64,000 nt of DNA. It comes from Stratiformator vulcanicus (GTDB lineage: Bacteria > Planctomycetota > Planctomycetia > Planctomycetales > Planctomycetaceae). Under the pieces are notes generated by a model, which worked only from the letters and a program-made list of their open reading frames with translations, was not told the DNA's origin and made no database searches. Positions within the stretch are counted from its first letter, which is position 1, and the number at the start of each line of letters is the position of its first letter. Shown one piece after another: positions 39,561-49,362 of this stretch. The position numbers were made by a program, and so were the translations under genes. Location: positions 4,583,113 through 4,647,112 of the forward strand of contig NZ_CP036268.1 of assembly GCF_007744515.1 (NCBI RefSeq), written 5' to 3'.

Positions 39561-41243
39561 ATGAATATCGTACACCTCTTAAATCAAATCAAGTCTGAAG
39601 AGATTGTGCTCCCGGCGATTCAACGAGATTTTGTTTGGCCTATAGCAAAGATTGAAATGCTATTTGATTCAGTGATGCGAGGCTACCCCGTCGGCATAGT
39701 ACTCATGTGGGAAACACACAAAGAAATTCAATTTCGTCGATTTGAACGGGAGTTCCGCAAAGGCAATCGCCCGGCCTTTTATGATAACAATGCCCACCGG
39801 AAACTTCGCGTTGTCCTTGACGGACAGCAAAGACTTCAATCTCTCTACCTAGCGCTTTTCGGCCAGTACGACAACGACTTTCTTTATTTCAATGTCCTAA
39901 GCGGAATAGCATCAGACGATTTTGAAGAGCAAAAATATGAGTTTACTTTTGAATCCCCCCAAAGAGTTAAAGAATGGAATAAGAAGGCAACCGAAACCAT
40001 CGCCGACGAAGACACTGTACCCGAATACTATATCAGTGTCCGCGACCTATTTACCTTGTCTGTCAATGACAAATTGGCAGAAAAACGGAGAATAACGTCC
40101 ACACTTTCACTAGATGATGACGACCAAGTGCGATTGGACACAAATCTCGCGAAGTTTGACGAAGTCCTAACCAAAGACCAGAACATTCTCAAGGCCTCAA
40201 TAATTGACGAGAACAAAACAGCTGACAGCCCGGATCGCCAAACAGAATCAGACGTTCTCGAGATATTTGTACGAATCAACAGACAGGGGACACCACTCAG
40301 CAGATCGGACCTCATTTTCAGCATGCTGAAACTTAACTGGAAAGAATCTGCAACAGCACTGCCTGATTTTATCGAAGACGTCAACACCGGCAATTCCTTC
40401 AACATTGAAATCGATTTTGTCATCCGGTGCCTATATGCGGTATCAGACTTAGGAACTAAATTTAACATTGATCTATTGCGAAAGAAGAGCAACATGGAAA
40501 TGCTCAAAGCGAATTTCCCGACGTGCTGCAATGCCATCAGAGCTGCAATCGACAATGTACAACAGCACTGCTCAATATCTAGTTCGAAATTGCTTGGGGG
40601 CGACGAGAACCTTGTTCCTATTGTATACTACCTCTTTCATGTCCCCAATCACGAATTGCCAAACAATCAAGTTGAGGCGTTCCGAAAGTCTTTGTTTCTC
40701 TTGGGGTTTTCGTCTCCGTTCTCCCGGTACGGTGACAGCCGTCTTGCAAAATTTATTCGAGAAGAATTACAACCTAGCCAGGCAGACGGCGATACAACAT
40801 TTCCATTTCAAGAATTGGTATATTGGGTGGATTACTGGGAGAATTTGAGTGAGTGGGACGAACGTCTGGTTCAGCAAAACCCGAGGTTGGCACTACATCT
40901 TGTGCAGGGGCAAAGCGGAAACAAGAGCCATTATAAACTCAACACCCGCGAAATGGACCACATATTCCCGCGTTCAATCCTGTATGAAAAGCACTTCGAC
41001 CAGGCTGAAATCAATCATTTTGCAAACCAATGGATTCTGCCGAAGGGCAAGAATATCAACAAGAGCAACAAGCACCCCAAGAAATACCTCGCAGAAGTCT
41101 CGGACGCAGAACTCAGCCGAGCTTTAATCGACCGCAATCAGCTTGACTACCGCCAATTCCGATCGTTCATAAGAAATCGGGCATCTCGCATCATGAACGC
41201 TCTGGAGACGAAGACAGGCTTATCTCGTAATGATTTTAAGTGA
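39561..41243 (+). CDS. GmrSD/DUF262 plus HNH protein, putative type IV restriction or defence enzyme
   Basis: 560 residues from ATG 39561. The DUF262 domain has QRDFVW (21-26) and VLDGQQRL (85-92), linked to NTP-dependent nicking in GmrSD. The C-terminal DUF1524/HNH part has MDHIFPRS (about 464) followed by HFANQWILPKGKNINKSNK, the beta-beta-alpha metal nuclease pattern. GmrSD-type proteins cleave modified phage DNA. The gene is clearly richer in A+T than its surroundings, suggesting transfer. No methyltransferase or helicase is adjacent, so it would act alone. Confidence 0.85.
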   Translation: MNIVHLLNQIKSEEIVLPAIQRDFVWPIAKIEMLFDSVMRGYPVGIVLMWETHKEIQFRRFEREFRKGNRPAFYDNNAHRKLRVVLDGQQRLQSLYLALFGQYDNDFLYFNVLSGIASDDFEEQKYEFTFESPQRVKEWNKKATETIADEDTVPEYYISVRDLFTLSVNDKLAEKRRITSTLSLDDDDQVRLDTNLAKFDEVLTKDQNILKASIIDENKTADSPDRQTESDVLEIFVRINRQGTPLSRSDLIFSMLKLNWKESATALPDFIEDVNTGNSFNIEIDFVIRCLYAVSDLGTKFNIDLLRKKSNMEMLKANFPTCCNAIRAAIDNVQQHCSISSSKLLGGDENLVPIVYYLFHVPNHELPNNQVEAFRKSLFLLGFSSPFSRYGDSRLAKFIREELQPSQADGDTTFPFQELVYWVDYWENLSEWDERLVQQNPRLALHLVQGQSGNKSHYKLNTREMDHIFPRSILYEKHFDQAEINHFANQWILPKGKNINKSNKHPKKYLAEVSDAELSRALIDRNQLDYRQFRSFIRNRASRIMNALETKTGLSRNDFK

Positions 41244-41487
41244 TCAATTCAAATTGCCTATTCTTCAAGTCATTGAATTGGCATTTGCAGAATGATGCGG
41301 AAGACGCATTCATTTCATAGGGTGCAATAGCACTCGCGACCACTAAGACTTCATGACCAACACATTGCCCCGGAATCCGCACGGCTCACTTTGGAAGTCT
41401 GGTATAATCATGGTCGCGATCACTTTGCTTCTGTGAGATTGTTTCGAGTTCTAGGAAAATATTTTTCGCCAGTCGCGCCGACGGCAT

Positions 41488-42576
41488 TTATTTCCACACC
41501 GCCGTGTTGATCGCGAAATATTTATTCACATGCGGAGGCTTCTTGCGGCTGGCGTACCACATTCGAAACGAGCCATCATTAAGTCGCATCACTGATTGAC
41601 TGGTCGTGTAGTGTGACTCCCATGGGCGCTCCGGGTCGGGACGCAGCACGGGGTTGTTCGGATGCTTGTGCCAAGTAATTCCGTCGGTGCTGGCGGCGAA
41701 GCCGATGGCCGTACGCGGTCCCGGCTTCGTGCGGCTGCCGTACCACATTAAATAGACCGCGGACGAAGGCTCACCACCCGGCGTCGTCTCGACCTGCATT
41801 ACAAACGGATAATTAATCCGCAGGCGCTCCCACTCCTGATCGACTTTTAAGACCTCGCTCGCGGACGTTGACCAATTCAGGCCGTCATCGCTTTGGGCGT
41901 GCCGCACTGCCCACGGCTCCCGACTCACGTCAACGTACCGCATTCTATACCCGTTATCAGTTTTCAAGACGCTCGGAGCCCGAGCCTCCGAAAGCAGCGG
42001 CTTGGACGGCTTCGACCATCGAATGCCGTCGCTGCTCGACGTTTCATGAATCTCGTAAGGACTCTCCGGATCAGTCAGATCACGGGCGCTGAACCACATC
42101 CGCAATCGACCTTGATCTCGTACGGCAGTACCGTCAGAACTGCGTAGGAGACTCGGCGTGACGACCGATCGCCGGTTGTCAGCGAAGCCGAAGATCGGGC
42201 TTTGCGGATGCCGATTGAAATCTCGGCCGTCCCGACTTGTCGCCAAGCCGAGCCGAAAGACGCGCTCGTTGACATCACCGCGAGAGCCCGAGTAGTAGAG
42301 CAGAAATCGCCCATCTTTCCGGATCACCGACGGCGCAAAGATATGCCGGTCGTCAAAATGACCGGCCTCGCCCAGAGTCAGAACCGCTTTTTCGACGTCG
42401 CGTTTCCAGACCTGAGGGGCAAGCCACGGCTTCACTGCTGCTGGAATCTCTTCGGCACTTTGGGCTTCACAATGACGAATTGGGTCTGCAAGCAGAATCG
42501 CTGCAGCGATCAGACAACGATAATTAAGGTCCGTTACGACGCACGAACGAGTTCGTTCCATATCGAATGATATCAT
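41488..42576 (-). CDS. Secreted glycosidase-like five-bladed propeller protein
   Basis: 362 residues from ATG 42576, or ATG 42561. A signal-peptide-like segment (CLIAAAILLADP) is followed by repeated blades containing LGLATSRDGRDF, HETSSSDGIRW, HAQSDDGLNW and GFAASTDGITWHKHP, the pattern of GH43/GH32-like or DUF glycan-binding propellers. Catalytic carboxylates were not assigned. It lies 30 bases after the next upstream gene on the same strand and may be co-transcribed with it. Confidence 0.75.
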   Translation of the reverse strand: MISFDMERTRSCVVTDLNYRCLIAAAILLADPIRHCEAQSAEEIPAAVKPWLAPQVWKRDVEKAVLTLGEAGHFDDRHIFAPSVIRKDGRFLLYYSGSRGDVNERVFRLGLATSRDGRDFNRHPQSPIFGFADNRRSVVTPSLLRSSDGTAVRDQGRLRMWFSARDLTDPESPYEIHETSSSDGIRWSKPSKPLLSEARAPSVLKTDNGYRMRYVDVSREPWAVRHAQSDDGLNWSTSASEVLKVDQEWERLRINYPFVMQVETTPGGEPSSAVYLMWYGSRTKPGPRTAIGFAASTDGITWHKHPNNPVLRPDPERPWESHYTTSQSVMRLNDGSFRMWYASRKKPPHVNKYFAINTAVWK

Positions 42577-42606
42577 TGGAGTGAAACGCTATCTATTTCT
42601 TCAGGA

Positions 42607-44346
42607 CTATTCGGGCCATTCCGAACCATCTCTTAAACGGATTGTGTATTCTGGCGGAAACATGTCTTCTCCGATGTCCAGATGGGGCAGCTTGTATTCG
42701 GCCCCCAGCTTTAAGTCGGCTTGGTGGCGCTTCAGAAATTGCTGCCATAAGGGCTTAATGCGGCGTGCCTCTTTGCGAAGGTCAATATTACTGCTGCGGC
42801 CGCCTCCTCCGGCATTCGGGAAGAGTGGCTTCAGGGCGTCAAGGGATTCAAACATCATTCCAGGTTCGTCGATTCGGTCGACAAGTATCTCCAGCCGCTC
42901 GTAGCGGTTAAGAACCTCTCGCGCGGCTCCATCGGCCGCTGAGAAATGAAAGCTTTGCCGGGCGGTCCGCAATTGCTTTCGAACGGGGTCGCGAAATTCC
43001 GTCAGTCGATCGCGACTGACAATGTGAAGTGCTTCGATCACGCTGCCCAGATGCGGCGACGCGAACACTTCGATCAAGTCCGGCCGTAGAGCCGCGGGAA
43101 TAGGCTGCGGCAGGTTTTCCAGCATCGTGCGTCGGACATGCAGTATTTCGTGCCGAATCAAAAGGCGGCAAGTCTGTTCCCAGCCTTCCGGCTCGAATTG
43201 CGAATCCTGCCCGAATTTTATTGCGAACAACATCGCCTCACCCGCTGACTTCGGGTCGGCCGGGCATTTCGCACCACGTTCGAAGAGACGACGCGCGGCG
43301 TGCTCCAGGCTGTGGCAGGCACCCGGACGACCGGGATAGTCGCGATACGTATTGCCTTCCTTAACGGTCGATTGGCTTCGTCCGACTTCGAGGTCAAGTG
43401 CCCTTTGCACCTCGATAAGGTGGTCCGGTTCGCCGACTGCTGCAATCATTTTCGCCCCGGCCTCAAGATCATCTGAGTTTTCGCTATTAAGGTAGACGAC
43501 GCCGAGCGCGGCGACATCTGCGGCGAGACTTTTCTGCCAGGAATCGTCGACGAGCCATCGCCCCGTCGGCGGCTTGTTGTCTCGAGACGCGGGTAATCGA
43601 TTCAGAAGGTGCCGGCGAGCTTGAGTGCGAATCACCTTTTCTTGGGAACCCGCCAATTGAATTAATAAACGGGTCGCGTCGGGAGTCGCGATGCTCGCTA
43701 CGCCACTTATCGCCCGCTTGTTCCCCGCCGTGGCTGGTTCTGTCAGTGGACCGAGATATGTGGCGTTCCGAATCACCGAGAAGTCGGGATGTGGCTGCGT
43801 TTCCTTATTGTTTGTTCGATTCGCGTCTGAATCCGACTTAAGCCATCGCTCGACGAGGTGCCGAGCCTGCCCTGCCGAAGGCTGCTTAAGTACGAGTTCA
43901 ATCTTCGCCTCTGGAAACTTCCTCTCAGCCGACTCCTTCCATCCGCAGTCATGCCGGATAGTAATGACATAGCGTCCCGGCTCGTTAAATCTCAGAAATC
44001 GCAGCAGCGGGATGGATTCGACATAAGGATCATCCGGCACGACCGTATGCCAAGTCAAAAAACCGCCACGGCGTATAATTATTCTCAGCGGATCTTGAAC
44101 CTCATTCCCCTGAGCATCGACTGCCGAAACTTTAAAACGTTCTGAGCGCCCGGTGCCGCGATAATCTCCACCGAACCATGCGACGAATGGGTCACCGCCG
44201 GTATTGATCACCCGATAATGAACGAGGATATTCTCGCCCAGAAAGTACTCCTGCCGATCGCTCGCCAATTGAACCTCGGCATGATCGGGCACGGTCGGCC
44301 TCGCAGCTAATTGGAGCAGCAACAGCGGGATCAAGGCAGCGTGCAT
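42607..44346 (-). CDS. Secreted protein with helical-repeat region, unknown
   Basis: 579 residues. It starts with a short signal-like N-terminus (LIPLLLLQLAARP). An immunoglobulin-like beta region follows (about 22-140), then a long helical, HEAT-like section. There is no recognised catalytic motif. The gene seems to form an operon with the downstream propeller gene. Confidence 0.65.
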   Translation of the reverse strand: MHAALIPLLLLQLAARPTVPDHAEVQLASDRQEYFLGENILVHYRVINTGGDPFVAWFGGDYRGTGRSERFKVSAVDAQGNEVQDPLRIIIRRGGFLTWHTVVPDDPYVESIPLLRFLRFNEPGRYVITIRHDCGWKESAERKFPEAKIELVLKQPSAGQARHLVERWLKSDSDANRTNNKETQPHPDFSVIRNATYLGPLTEPATAGNKRAISGVASIATPDATRLLIQLAGSQEKVIRTQARRHLLNRLPASRDNKPPTGRWLVDDSWQKSLAADVAALGVVYLNSENSDDLEAGAKMIAAVGEPDHLIEVQRALDLEVGRSQSTVKEGNTYRDYPGRPGACHSLEHAARRLFERGAKCPADPKSAGEAMLFAIKFGQDSQFEPEGWEQTCRLLIRHEILHVRRTMLENLPQPIPAALRPDLIEVFASPHLGSVIEALHIVSRDRLTEFRDPVRKQLRTARQSFHFSAADGAAREVLNRYERLEILVDRIDEPGMMFESLDALKPLFPNAGGGGRSSNIDLRKEARRIKPLWQQFLKRHQADLKLGAEYKLPHLDIGEDMFPPEYTIRLRDGSEWPE

Positions 44347-44432
44347 TAGAACTTCCGTGGTCGACCGAACACTCTCAATTCAAGCATGTTCCGGTTTACC
44401 GCAAGCACGGGCGGAAAGCTATCTGAAATCAA

Positions 44433-45185
44433 TTAAACGTAATGAGAACTCACCTCATCAATGGAACCTGCAGTCGACATTGAGGCGACGAAACGGCGAT
44501 CCTGCGAAGTGCAAAGGTTTCTGAAGAGCAGCAATTGAATCCATGAGGCCGCAGCCATCAGCGCAAACCTCAACACTTCATTGATACCCTGAACATAGAA
44601 AAAGACTGCAATGCTGAAGCGATCGCTTTCCCGCAGATAACCGGCCGTCACCATCCACCCTATACTGAGAATCTCCGTCAAACTGAATAGCCACCATAGA
44701 TGGACGATTGAAGGAACGGGCGTGTCTCTCCAATTCGACCCCGGTTTCGAATTCGCGATGCGGCCAATTTCTCTCAGAATGCGGTATGGCAGAAAATACT
44801 TGATGACCGGAACGAGAAAGTAGACCACCAGCATCGTCGGCGAGGCGAACAAAGGCCCTTCGCCGAAGGCCTCAGTATTCTTCGCAAGGCGATAAAATAG
44901 CATTAAAGAGGAGATCGCCATCGTGCCGACAACCGGCATGATGAAACAGATCAACAATGCCTCCGTGAGAGTCGACCAGGGCGAACCGTCGTTAGGCAGA
45001 ATCAGTAGATCGACGCCCGGCGCGAACAACTCGATGGCCTGACAGACCAGCAAGAAGATCAACACGATGATCGATCCCGACGTGGAATACTCCACGACTG
45101 TCAGCAGCATCCCGCCGCTACGATAGTCGGCGAGCGCTTCGCTGCATCCGACGTCCGAATTGGTGGGAGCGGCCTCAACCGGCAT
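44433..45185 (-). CDS. DUF4328-like membrane protein
   Basis: 250 residues with about five to six hydrophobic helices. [19 protein letters not shown] resembles the DUF4328 loop before the last helices. It overlaps the end of sucD by 11 bases on the same strand, so it may be co-transcribed with sucD, but a functional link is unlikely to follow from that alone. Confidence 0.6.
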   Translation of the reverse strand: MPVEAAPTNSDVGCSEALADYRSGGMLLTVVEYSTSGSIIVLIFLLVCQAIELFAPGVDLLILPNDGSPWSTLTEALLICFIMPVVGTMAISSLMLFYRLAKNTEAFGEGPLFASPTMLVVYFLVPVIKYFLPYRILREIGRIANSKPGSNWRDTPVPSIVHLWWLFSLTEILSIGWMVTAGYLRESDRFSIAVFFYVQGINEVLRFALMAAASWIQLLLFRNLCTSQDRRFVASMSTAGSIDEVSSHYV

Positions 45186-46053
45186 TACCCATCGCCCGCT
45201 TCACCGCTGCGCCCATGTCGGCCGGGCTGTCGGCGACTTCGACGCCGGCGTCGCGGAGGGCGGCGATTTTTTCGTCGGCCGTGCCCTGCCCGCCGGAGAT
45301 GATTGCGCCGGCGTGGCCCATGCGTTTGCCGGGAGGGGCCGTCTTGCCGGCGATGAAGGCGGCGCAGGGCTTCGACACATTGGCCTTAATATATTGCGCG
45401 GCTTCGATCTCCGCGGTGCCGCCGATTTCGCCGATCAGCAGGATCGATTCGGTCTTGGGGTCGTTCTCGAACTCTTCGAGCAGGTCGATGAACGACGTGC
45501 CGACGATCGGGTCGCCGCCGATGCCGACGGCCGTCGATTGACCGAGGCCGACATTCCCAAGTTGCCACGCGGCTTCATAAGTCAGCGTGCCACTCTTTGA
45601 GATCAGACCGACCGTGCCTGGCGAATGAATGTAACCCGGCATGATGCCGATCTTGGCGATACCGGGCGTGATCACGCCCGGGCAGTTCGGCCCGACAAGC
45701 TGGCTCGTCGTGTGCGAGACGTAATCGTACGCCTTCACCATATCGAGCACCGGAATGCCTTCGGTGATCGCCACGATCAGATCGATCCCGGCATCGGCCG
45801 CTTCCATAATCGCATCGGCCGCAAACGGAGGCGGGACGAAGATCAGGCTGCAGTTGGCTCCGGTCTCATCGCAGGCTTCGTCCACGGTGTCGAAGACTTT
45901 GAAGCCGTCGACCTCCGTGCCGCCCTTGCCCGGCGTCACGCCGCCAACAAGCGGCGTACCGTATTCCCGGCACTGCTGGCTGTGAAACAGCCCGTGCTTA
46001 CCGGTGATGCCCTGAGTAATGACTTTGGTATTTTCGTCAACGAGGATGGCCAT
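45175..46053 (-). CDS. sucD: Succinyl-CoA synthetase alpha subunit
   Basis: 292 residues. The CoA-binding Rossmann domain starts [25 protein letters not shown], then [12 protein letters not shown], and GHAGAII with the phosphorylated His, are all present. With SucC it converts succinyl-CoA to succinate with NTP formation in the TCA cycle. In most bacteria sucC is immediately upstream. Here a DUF4058 gene, a sucC remnant and two more genes separate the pair. Confidence 0.97.
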   Translation of the reverse strand: MAILVDENTKVITQGITGKHGLFHSQQCREYGTPLVGGVTPGKGGTEVDGFKVFDTVDEACDETGANCSLIFVPPPFAADAIMEAADAGIDLIVAITEGIPVLDMVKAYDYVSHTTSQLVGPNCPGVITPGIAKIGIMPGYIHSPGTVGLISKSGTLTYEAAWQLGNVGLGQSTAVGIGGDPIVGTSFIDLLEEFENDPKTESILLIGEIGGTAEIEAAQYIKANVSKPCAAFIAGKTAPPGKRMGHAGAIISGGQGTADEKIAALRDAGVEVADSPADMGAAVKRAMGNAG

Positions 46054-46112
46054 GGCGTGCTATCGTCTACAGTGTTAGTCGGAAAGCAATGTTGGTCAGG
46101 AAGTAGTGGTCG

Positions 46113-46829
46113 TCAGGAAGCGGCAGGTTGGTCGAACCGGATACGGAGTTCCCGGCAGGTCTCTCGGTAGGTGGCGTCGAGGTCGACCGGCATCGTGGGG
46201 CCGACCCGCAACGGCAGAGGCATCGTCGGCAACGGCTCGCCGATCCGCAAGCAACTTTCCCAAACCTGAACCGCGTGCTCTTCACCCCTCTCAATGGGCT
46301 GATACGAGCAAGCGTAGAGCTGGTCGCACTGTGCCGTCGAAGAGGGATCAAGCCGTTCGGCAAGTTCGCGGTGCAGACTGTGCTTCGACTCGGTCACCAC
46401 ATCGACCACCATCAAGCCCGCACCGTTGGACAGCAGCGCCTCACATTTCGATAGAAACGCGGTTCGCCCGGCTTTCGACCTCTTATTGCTGGGGCTGACG
46501 AGTTCGATCGCACCGACAATCTGCGGATTGTAGCCGATGGCTTCGATCCAGATTTCGACCGAATCGGTCAGCACTGGTGCGGGCAGCGTGAGCGTCGGCT
46601 GCGGCGCCGTGTAAGCGCTCGACACTTCCTCTCGAAATTCCGGCCCCTCCTCTGCGTCCTCCTGCACGCCGACATCAACTTCGATGCCGTACCGCAGGTG
46701 CGGACTGGCGATCCAACCGTCCGGCAGTTCATCATTCAAGGCGAAGGCAATTTTGACGGCCCAAGCCGAGTGGAAGCTATTCCACTGCATACGCCCGGCG
46801 ACGGGGCCGCTGAAATGATCGAGTAGCAT
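46113..46829 (-). CDS. DUF4058-family protein, divergent
   Basis: 238 residues, 59 bases upstream of sucD on the same strand. It contains AIELVSPSNKRSKAGR, then LPTMPLPLRVG and a terminal RIRFD, in DUF4058 order, but lacks the MPSPFPGM start of the copy at 16084. Its neighbour upstream is a sucC remnant, so this gene may have entered the sucCD operon. Confidence 0.72.
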   Translation of the reverse strand: MLLDHFSGPVAGRMQWNSFHSAWAVKIAFALNDELPDGWIASPHLRYGIEVDVGVQEDAEEGPEFREEVSSAYTAPQPTLTLPAPVLTDSVEIWIEAIGYNPQIVGAIELVSPSNKRSKAGRTAFLSKCEALLSNGAGLMVVDVVTESKHSLHRELAERLDPSSTAQCDQLYACSYQPIERGEEHAVQVWESCLRIGEPLPTMPLPLRVGPTMPVDLDATYRETCRELRIRFDQPAAS

Positions 46830-46863
46830 GGCGTCCTCCTGAAACAGGTCTGGCCTGTCATTC

Positions 46864-46918
46864 TACCCCAACGCCGCCACCACCATCTTCGCCGCGTCGG
46901 TCAGCGTGGTCCAATCTG
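46864..46918 (-). pseudogene. 3' remnant of a sucC copy
   Basis: On the minus strand this reads LTDAAKMVVAALG followed by a stop, nearly identical to the [13 protein letters not shown] end of intact sucC at 47946. It is not attached to any open frame. Together with the 5' remnant at 51347-51480, it suggests an older sucC split or replaced by inserted DNA. Confidence 0.75.
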
Positions 46919-46928
46919 TAGACATCAT

Positions 46929-47450
46929 TCACTGACTTTGGAATTCGAGTTCCCATTGGCCGTTCTCCGCTTTTTCGCGAAGGAAAGCGAGTGCCCCTTG
47001 AGCGTCGCCCTCGTCGGCGCAAAAAACGTCGCTCCCGAACGGCAAGACAGGCAACGATTCTTTAAGCTCGGCAAGGGCTTTTTCGGTCCTCATGTCATAA
47101 ATTCCTTTTGCGGTCGCATGGACGCGGTATGGCATCAATCCCATACGAATTGCTTCCGAAGGCGTCCAAGAACCGAGATGGACGATATCGGCGAGCTCGG
47201 CGACGTCATCCACGGAGCCTTCGAACGACTCCGACGTAATCTTTGCTCGAACCGCATCATCAATATCTTCCCACTCCGACCAAATAACGTCGATTGAGTG
47301 CCCACCTTCCGGGTCGATCCGTTCCAGGATGATTGGCTCACCGCCCTGACTCGGCTTCTTCAATTCGTCCAACAGCCTTTCCCGCAAGCGTTCGCTGTAT
47401 TTCAACTGCTCGGCAGATTCGTCGACCATCTGGATGACTTTTCTGGCCAT
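46929..47450 (-). CDS. Hypothetical acidic protein between the sucC copies
   Basis: 173 residues, soluble, rich in Glu and Asp. The N-terminal helix carries many charged residues. The region IDPEGGHSIDVIWSEWEDIDD suggests a small alpha/beta domain. No family is recognised. It lies inside the interval between the sucC remnants. Confidence 0.55.
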   Translation of the reverse strand: MARKVIQMVDESAEQLKYSERLRERLLDELKKPSQGGEPIILERIDPEGGHSIDVIWSEWEDIDDAVRAKITSESFEGSVDDVAELADIVHLGSWTPSEAIRMGLMPYRVHATAKGIYDMRTEKALAELKESLPVLPFGSDVFCADEGDAQGALAFLREKAENGQWELEFQSQ

Positions 47451-47478
47451 ATCAACTCTCCACCTGGTTCAAACAGTT

Positions 47479-47949
47479 TCAAAGGATTGCATGATTTTCG
47501 TTGAACCAAGCCGCAGCGAGCCGTGCGTTATGGATCTCGAACGTCTTGACATAAATCCGTTTGTATCGCATTTCGACAACGCGTAAGCCCTGAAGCCTGG
47601 CCGAATGATTTGTAAGAGCCGCCCTGTCATGGGGCAATAAGGGTGCGTTTTGCCGCTTCCGCTCTGAACTTAATTCCGCAGCCAATTGGCCGATATCGTG
47701 AAGATTATTCACTCCAAGACGTTTACGGAGGTCCTTTGGTTTGCTGAATCGAGTGGTGGCCGGGACGCTCTTGACACGCAAAATCGCCACTTTCAGCCAC
47801 ATTTCCACCGCGTAGCCGTACATCATGATCGCGCCAGCCCGGCGGTTATCTGCGGCAAGAATCTCGCCATCAAGAAATCGAGCCCGGGCAGCGAATTCAA
47901 ACGCCGCGCTCGTATCATAATTCTTTGACCGCGCGGCGAGGGGGTTCAT
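47479..47949 (-). CDS. Hypothetical HEPN-like helical protein
   Basis: 156 residues. [15 protein letters not shown] resembles the helix found in HEPN-type proteins that pair with nucleotidyltransferases, but no Rx4-6H motif was identified. It overlaps the sucC stop by four bases, so its translation may be coupled to sucC. It lies inside the interval between the sucC remnants. Confidence 0.55.
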   Translation of the reverse strand: MNPLAARSKNYDTSAAFEFAARARFLDGEILAADNRRAGAIMMYGYAVEMWLKVAILRVKSVPATTRFSKPKDLRKRLGVNNLHDIGQLAAELSSERKRQNAPLLPHDRAALTNHSARLQGLRVVEMRYKRIYVKTFEIHNARLAAAWFNENHAIL

Positions 47950-49154
47950 TCTTGCGGGCTCGACTGCGAGTCCCCCAACGCCGCCACCACTTTCTTCGCC
48001 GCATCCGTCAAATCCGTCGCCGATGTGATCGCCTTGCCGCTGTCGGCGAGCATTTTGCGGGCTTCTTCGACCTTATTGCCTTCGAGCCGGACCACGAGTG
48101 GGACGCTGAAGCCGATCTTGTCGTAAGCTTCGAGCAGCGCCGTCGCGATCGTATCGCAGCGCATAATGCCGCCGAAGATATTCACCAGCACCGCCTTCAC
48201 GTTGTCGTCGGAAAGGATGATCGAGAACGCTTCGGTCACCTGTTCGACGTTCGCGCCGCCGCCGACGTCGAGGAAGTTGGCCGGCTCGCCGCCGTGCAGC
48301 TTGATGAGGTCCATCGTGCTCATCGCCAGCCCCGCCCCGTTGACGAGGCAGCCGATGTTGCCTTCGAGCTTCACATAGCTCAGCCCGGCGTCGGCGGCGC
48401 GGACCTCCGAGTCTTCCTCTTCGCTCAGGTCACGGAGCTCGGTCACGTTCTTGTGACGGAACAGGGCGTTGTCGTCGAACGTGACTTTGGCATCGAGCGG
48501 CACCAGTTGGCCGTCGCCGGTCACCACGAGCGGGTTGACCTCGGCCATGCTGCAGTCGCTGTCGAGGAAGAACCGCACGAACTGCGGCAGGAACTTCTGA
48601 GCCGCCCGAATCGCCGGGCCTTCCAGCCCGAGCTGAAACGCCAGATTCGTCGCTTGAAAGGTGTGCAGTCCGTATCCCGCGTCGACCTTCTCCTGCAGGA
48701 TCTTCTCCGGCGTCTTCGCCGCGACTTCTTCGATGTCCATCCCCCCTTCGGAGGACATGATGATCACCGGCGACTTCGTCTCCCGGTCGACCAGCACCGC
48801 GAGGTAGAGCTCCCGCGCGATATCGAGGCCCTGCTCGACCAGCAAGGTGTTGACCTGCTTGCCTTCCTCGCCGGTCTGAATCGTGACGAGCGTGTTACCC
48901 AGCATCCGCTCGGCGTTCGCTTTCGCCTCATCGGCACTCTTCACCAACGTGACGCCGGGCTGCTCGGGTTCCTCCTTAAATCGGCCCTTACCGCGCCCCC
49001 CCGCGTGGATTTGCGATTTGACGACGGCGAGCGGTCCGCCCAAATCGTCAAACGCTTGCGCGGCTTCGTCGGCCGACTTGGCGACGACGTGACGGGGAAC
49101 GCTGACTCCGGCCTCGGCGAGAAGCCGCTTGGCCTGAAATTCGTGGATTTTCAT
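47946..49154 (-). CDS. sucC: Succinyl-CoA synthetase beta subunit
   Basis: 402 residues from ATG 49154 ([16 protein letters not shown]), with an ATP-grasp fold in [21 protein letters not shown] and VNIFGGIM. This is the nucleotide-binding partner of SucD. Its start and its 55 upstream bases are duplicated at 51480-51535. It is separated from sucD by three genes, which is unusual. Confidence 0.96.
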   Translation of the reverse strand: MKIHEFQAKRLLAEAGVSVPRHVVAKSADEAAQAFDDLGGPLAVVKSQIHAGGRGKGRFKEEPEQPGVTLVKSADEAKANAERMLGNTLVTIQTGEEGKQVNTLLVEQGLDIARELYLAVLVDRETKSPVIIMSSEGGMDIEEVAAKTPEKILQEKVDAGYGLHTFQATNLAFQLGLEGPAIRAAQKFLPQFVRFFLDSDCSMAEVNPLVVTGDGQLVPLDAKVTFDDNALFRHKNVTELRDLSEEEDSEVRAADAGLSYVKLEGNIGCLVNGAGLAMSTMDLIKLHGGEPANFLDVGGGANVEQVTEAFSIILSDDNVKAVLVNIFGGIMRCDTIATALLEAYDKIGFSVPLVVRLEGNKVEEARKMLADSGKAITSATDLTDAAKKVVAALGDSQSSPQE

Positions 49155-49362
49155 TGCTGGCAGGTCGCTAGTTGGGCGGTTCGATCGAGTGCAGGTCGGA
49201 TGGTACCGCCCCGCTCTGGCCGATTCCACCGGGAACGCTGTCAGACCGAAGCGGGAGGATCACCGACGGACGGAACTCTTTCGGACCGGTCGCACGATTA
49301 CGGAAAAGTATTCGTGGGCCGCACTCGATCAGCACGGCGGCGTCAATCGGTCACTTACAGCG

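Noticed and set aside
41245-41280. CAATTCAA/TTGAATTG inverted repeat after the GmrSD-like gene
   Set aside because: Only 8 bp with a 20-base loop in AT-rich DNA; no T-tract, so not a convincing terminator.
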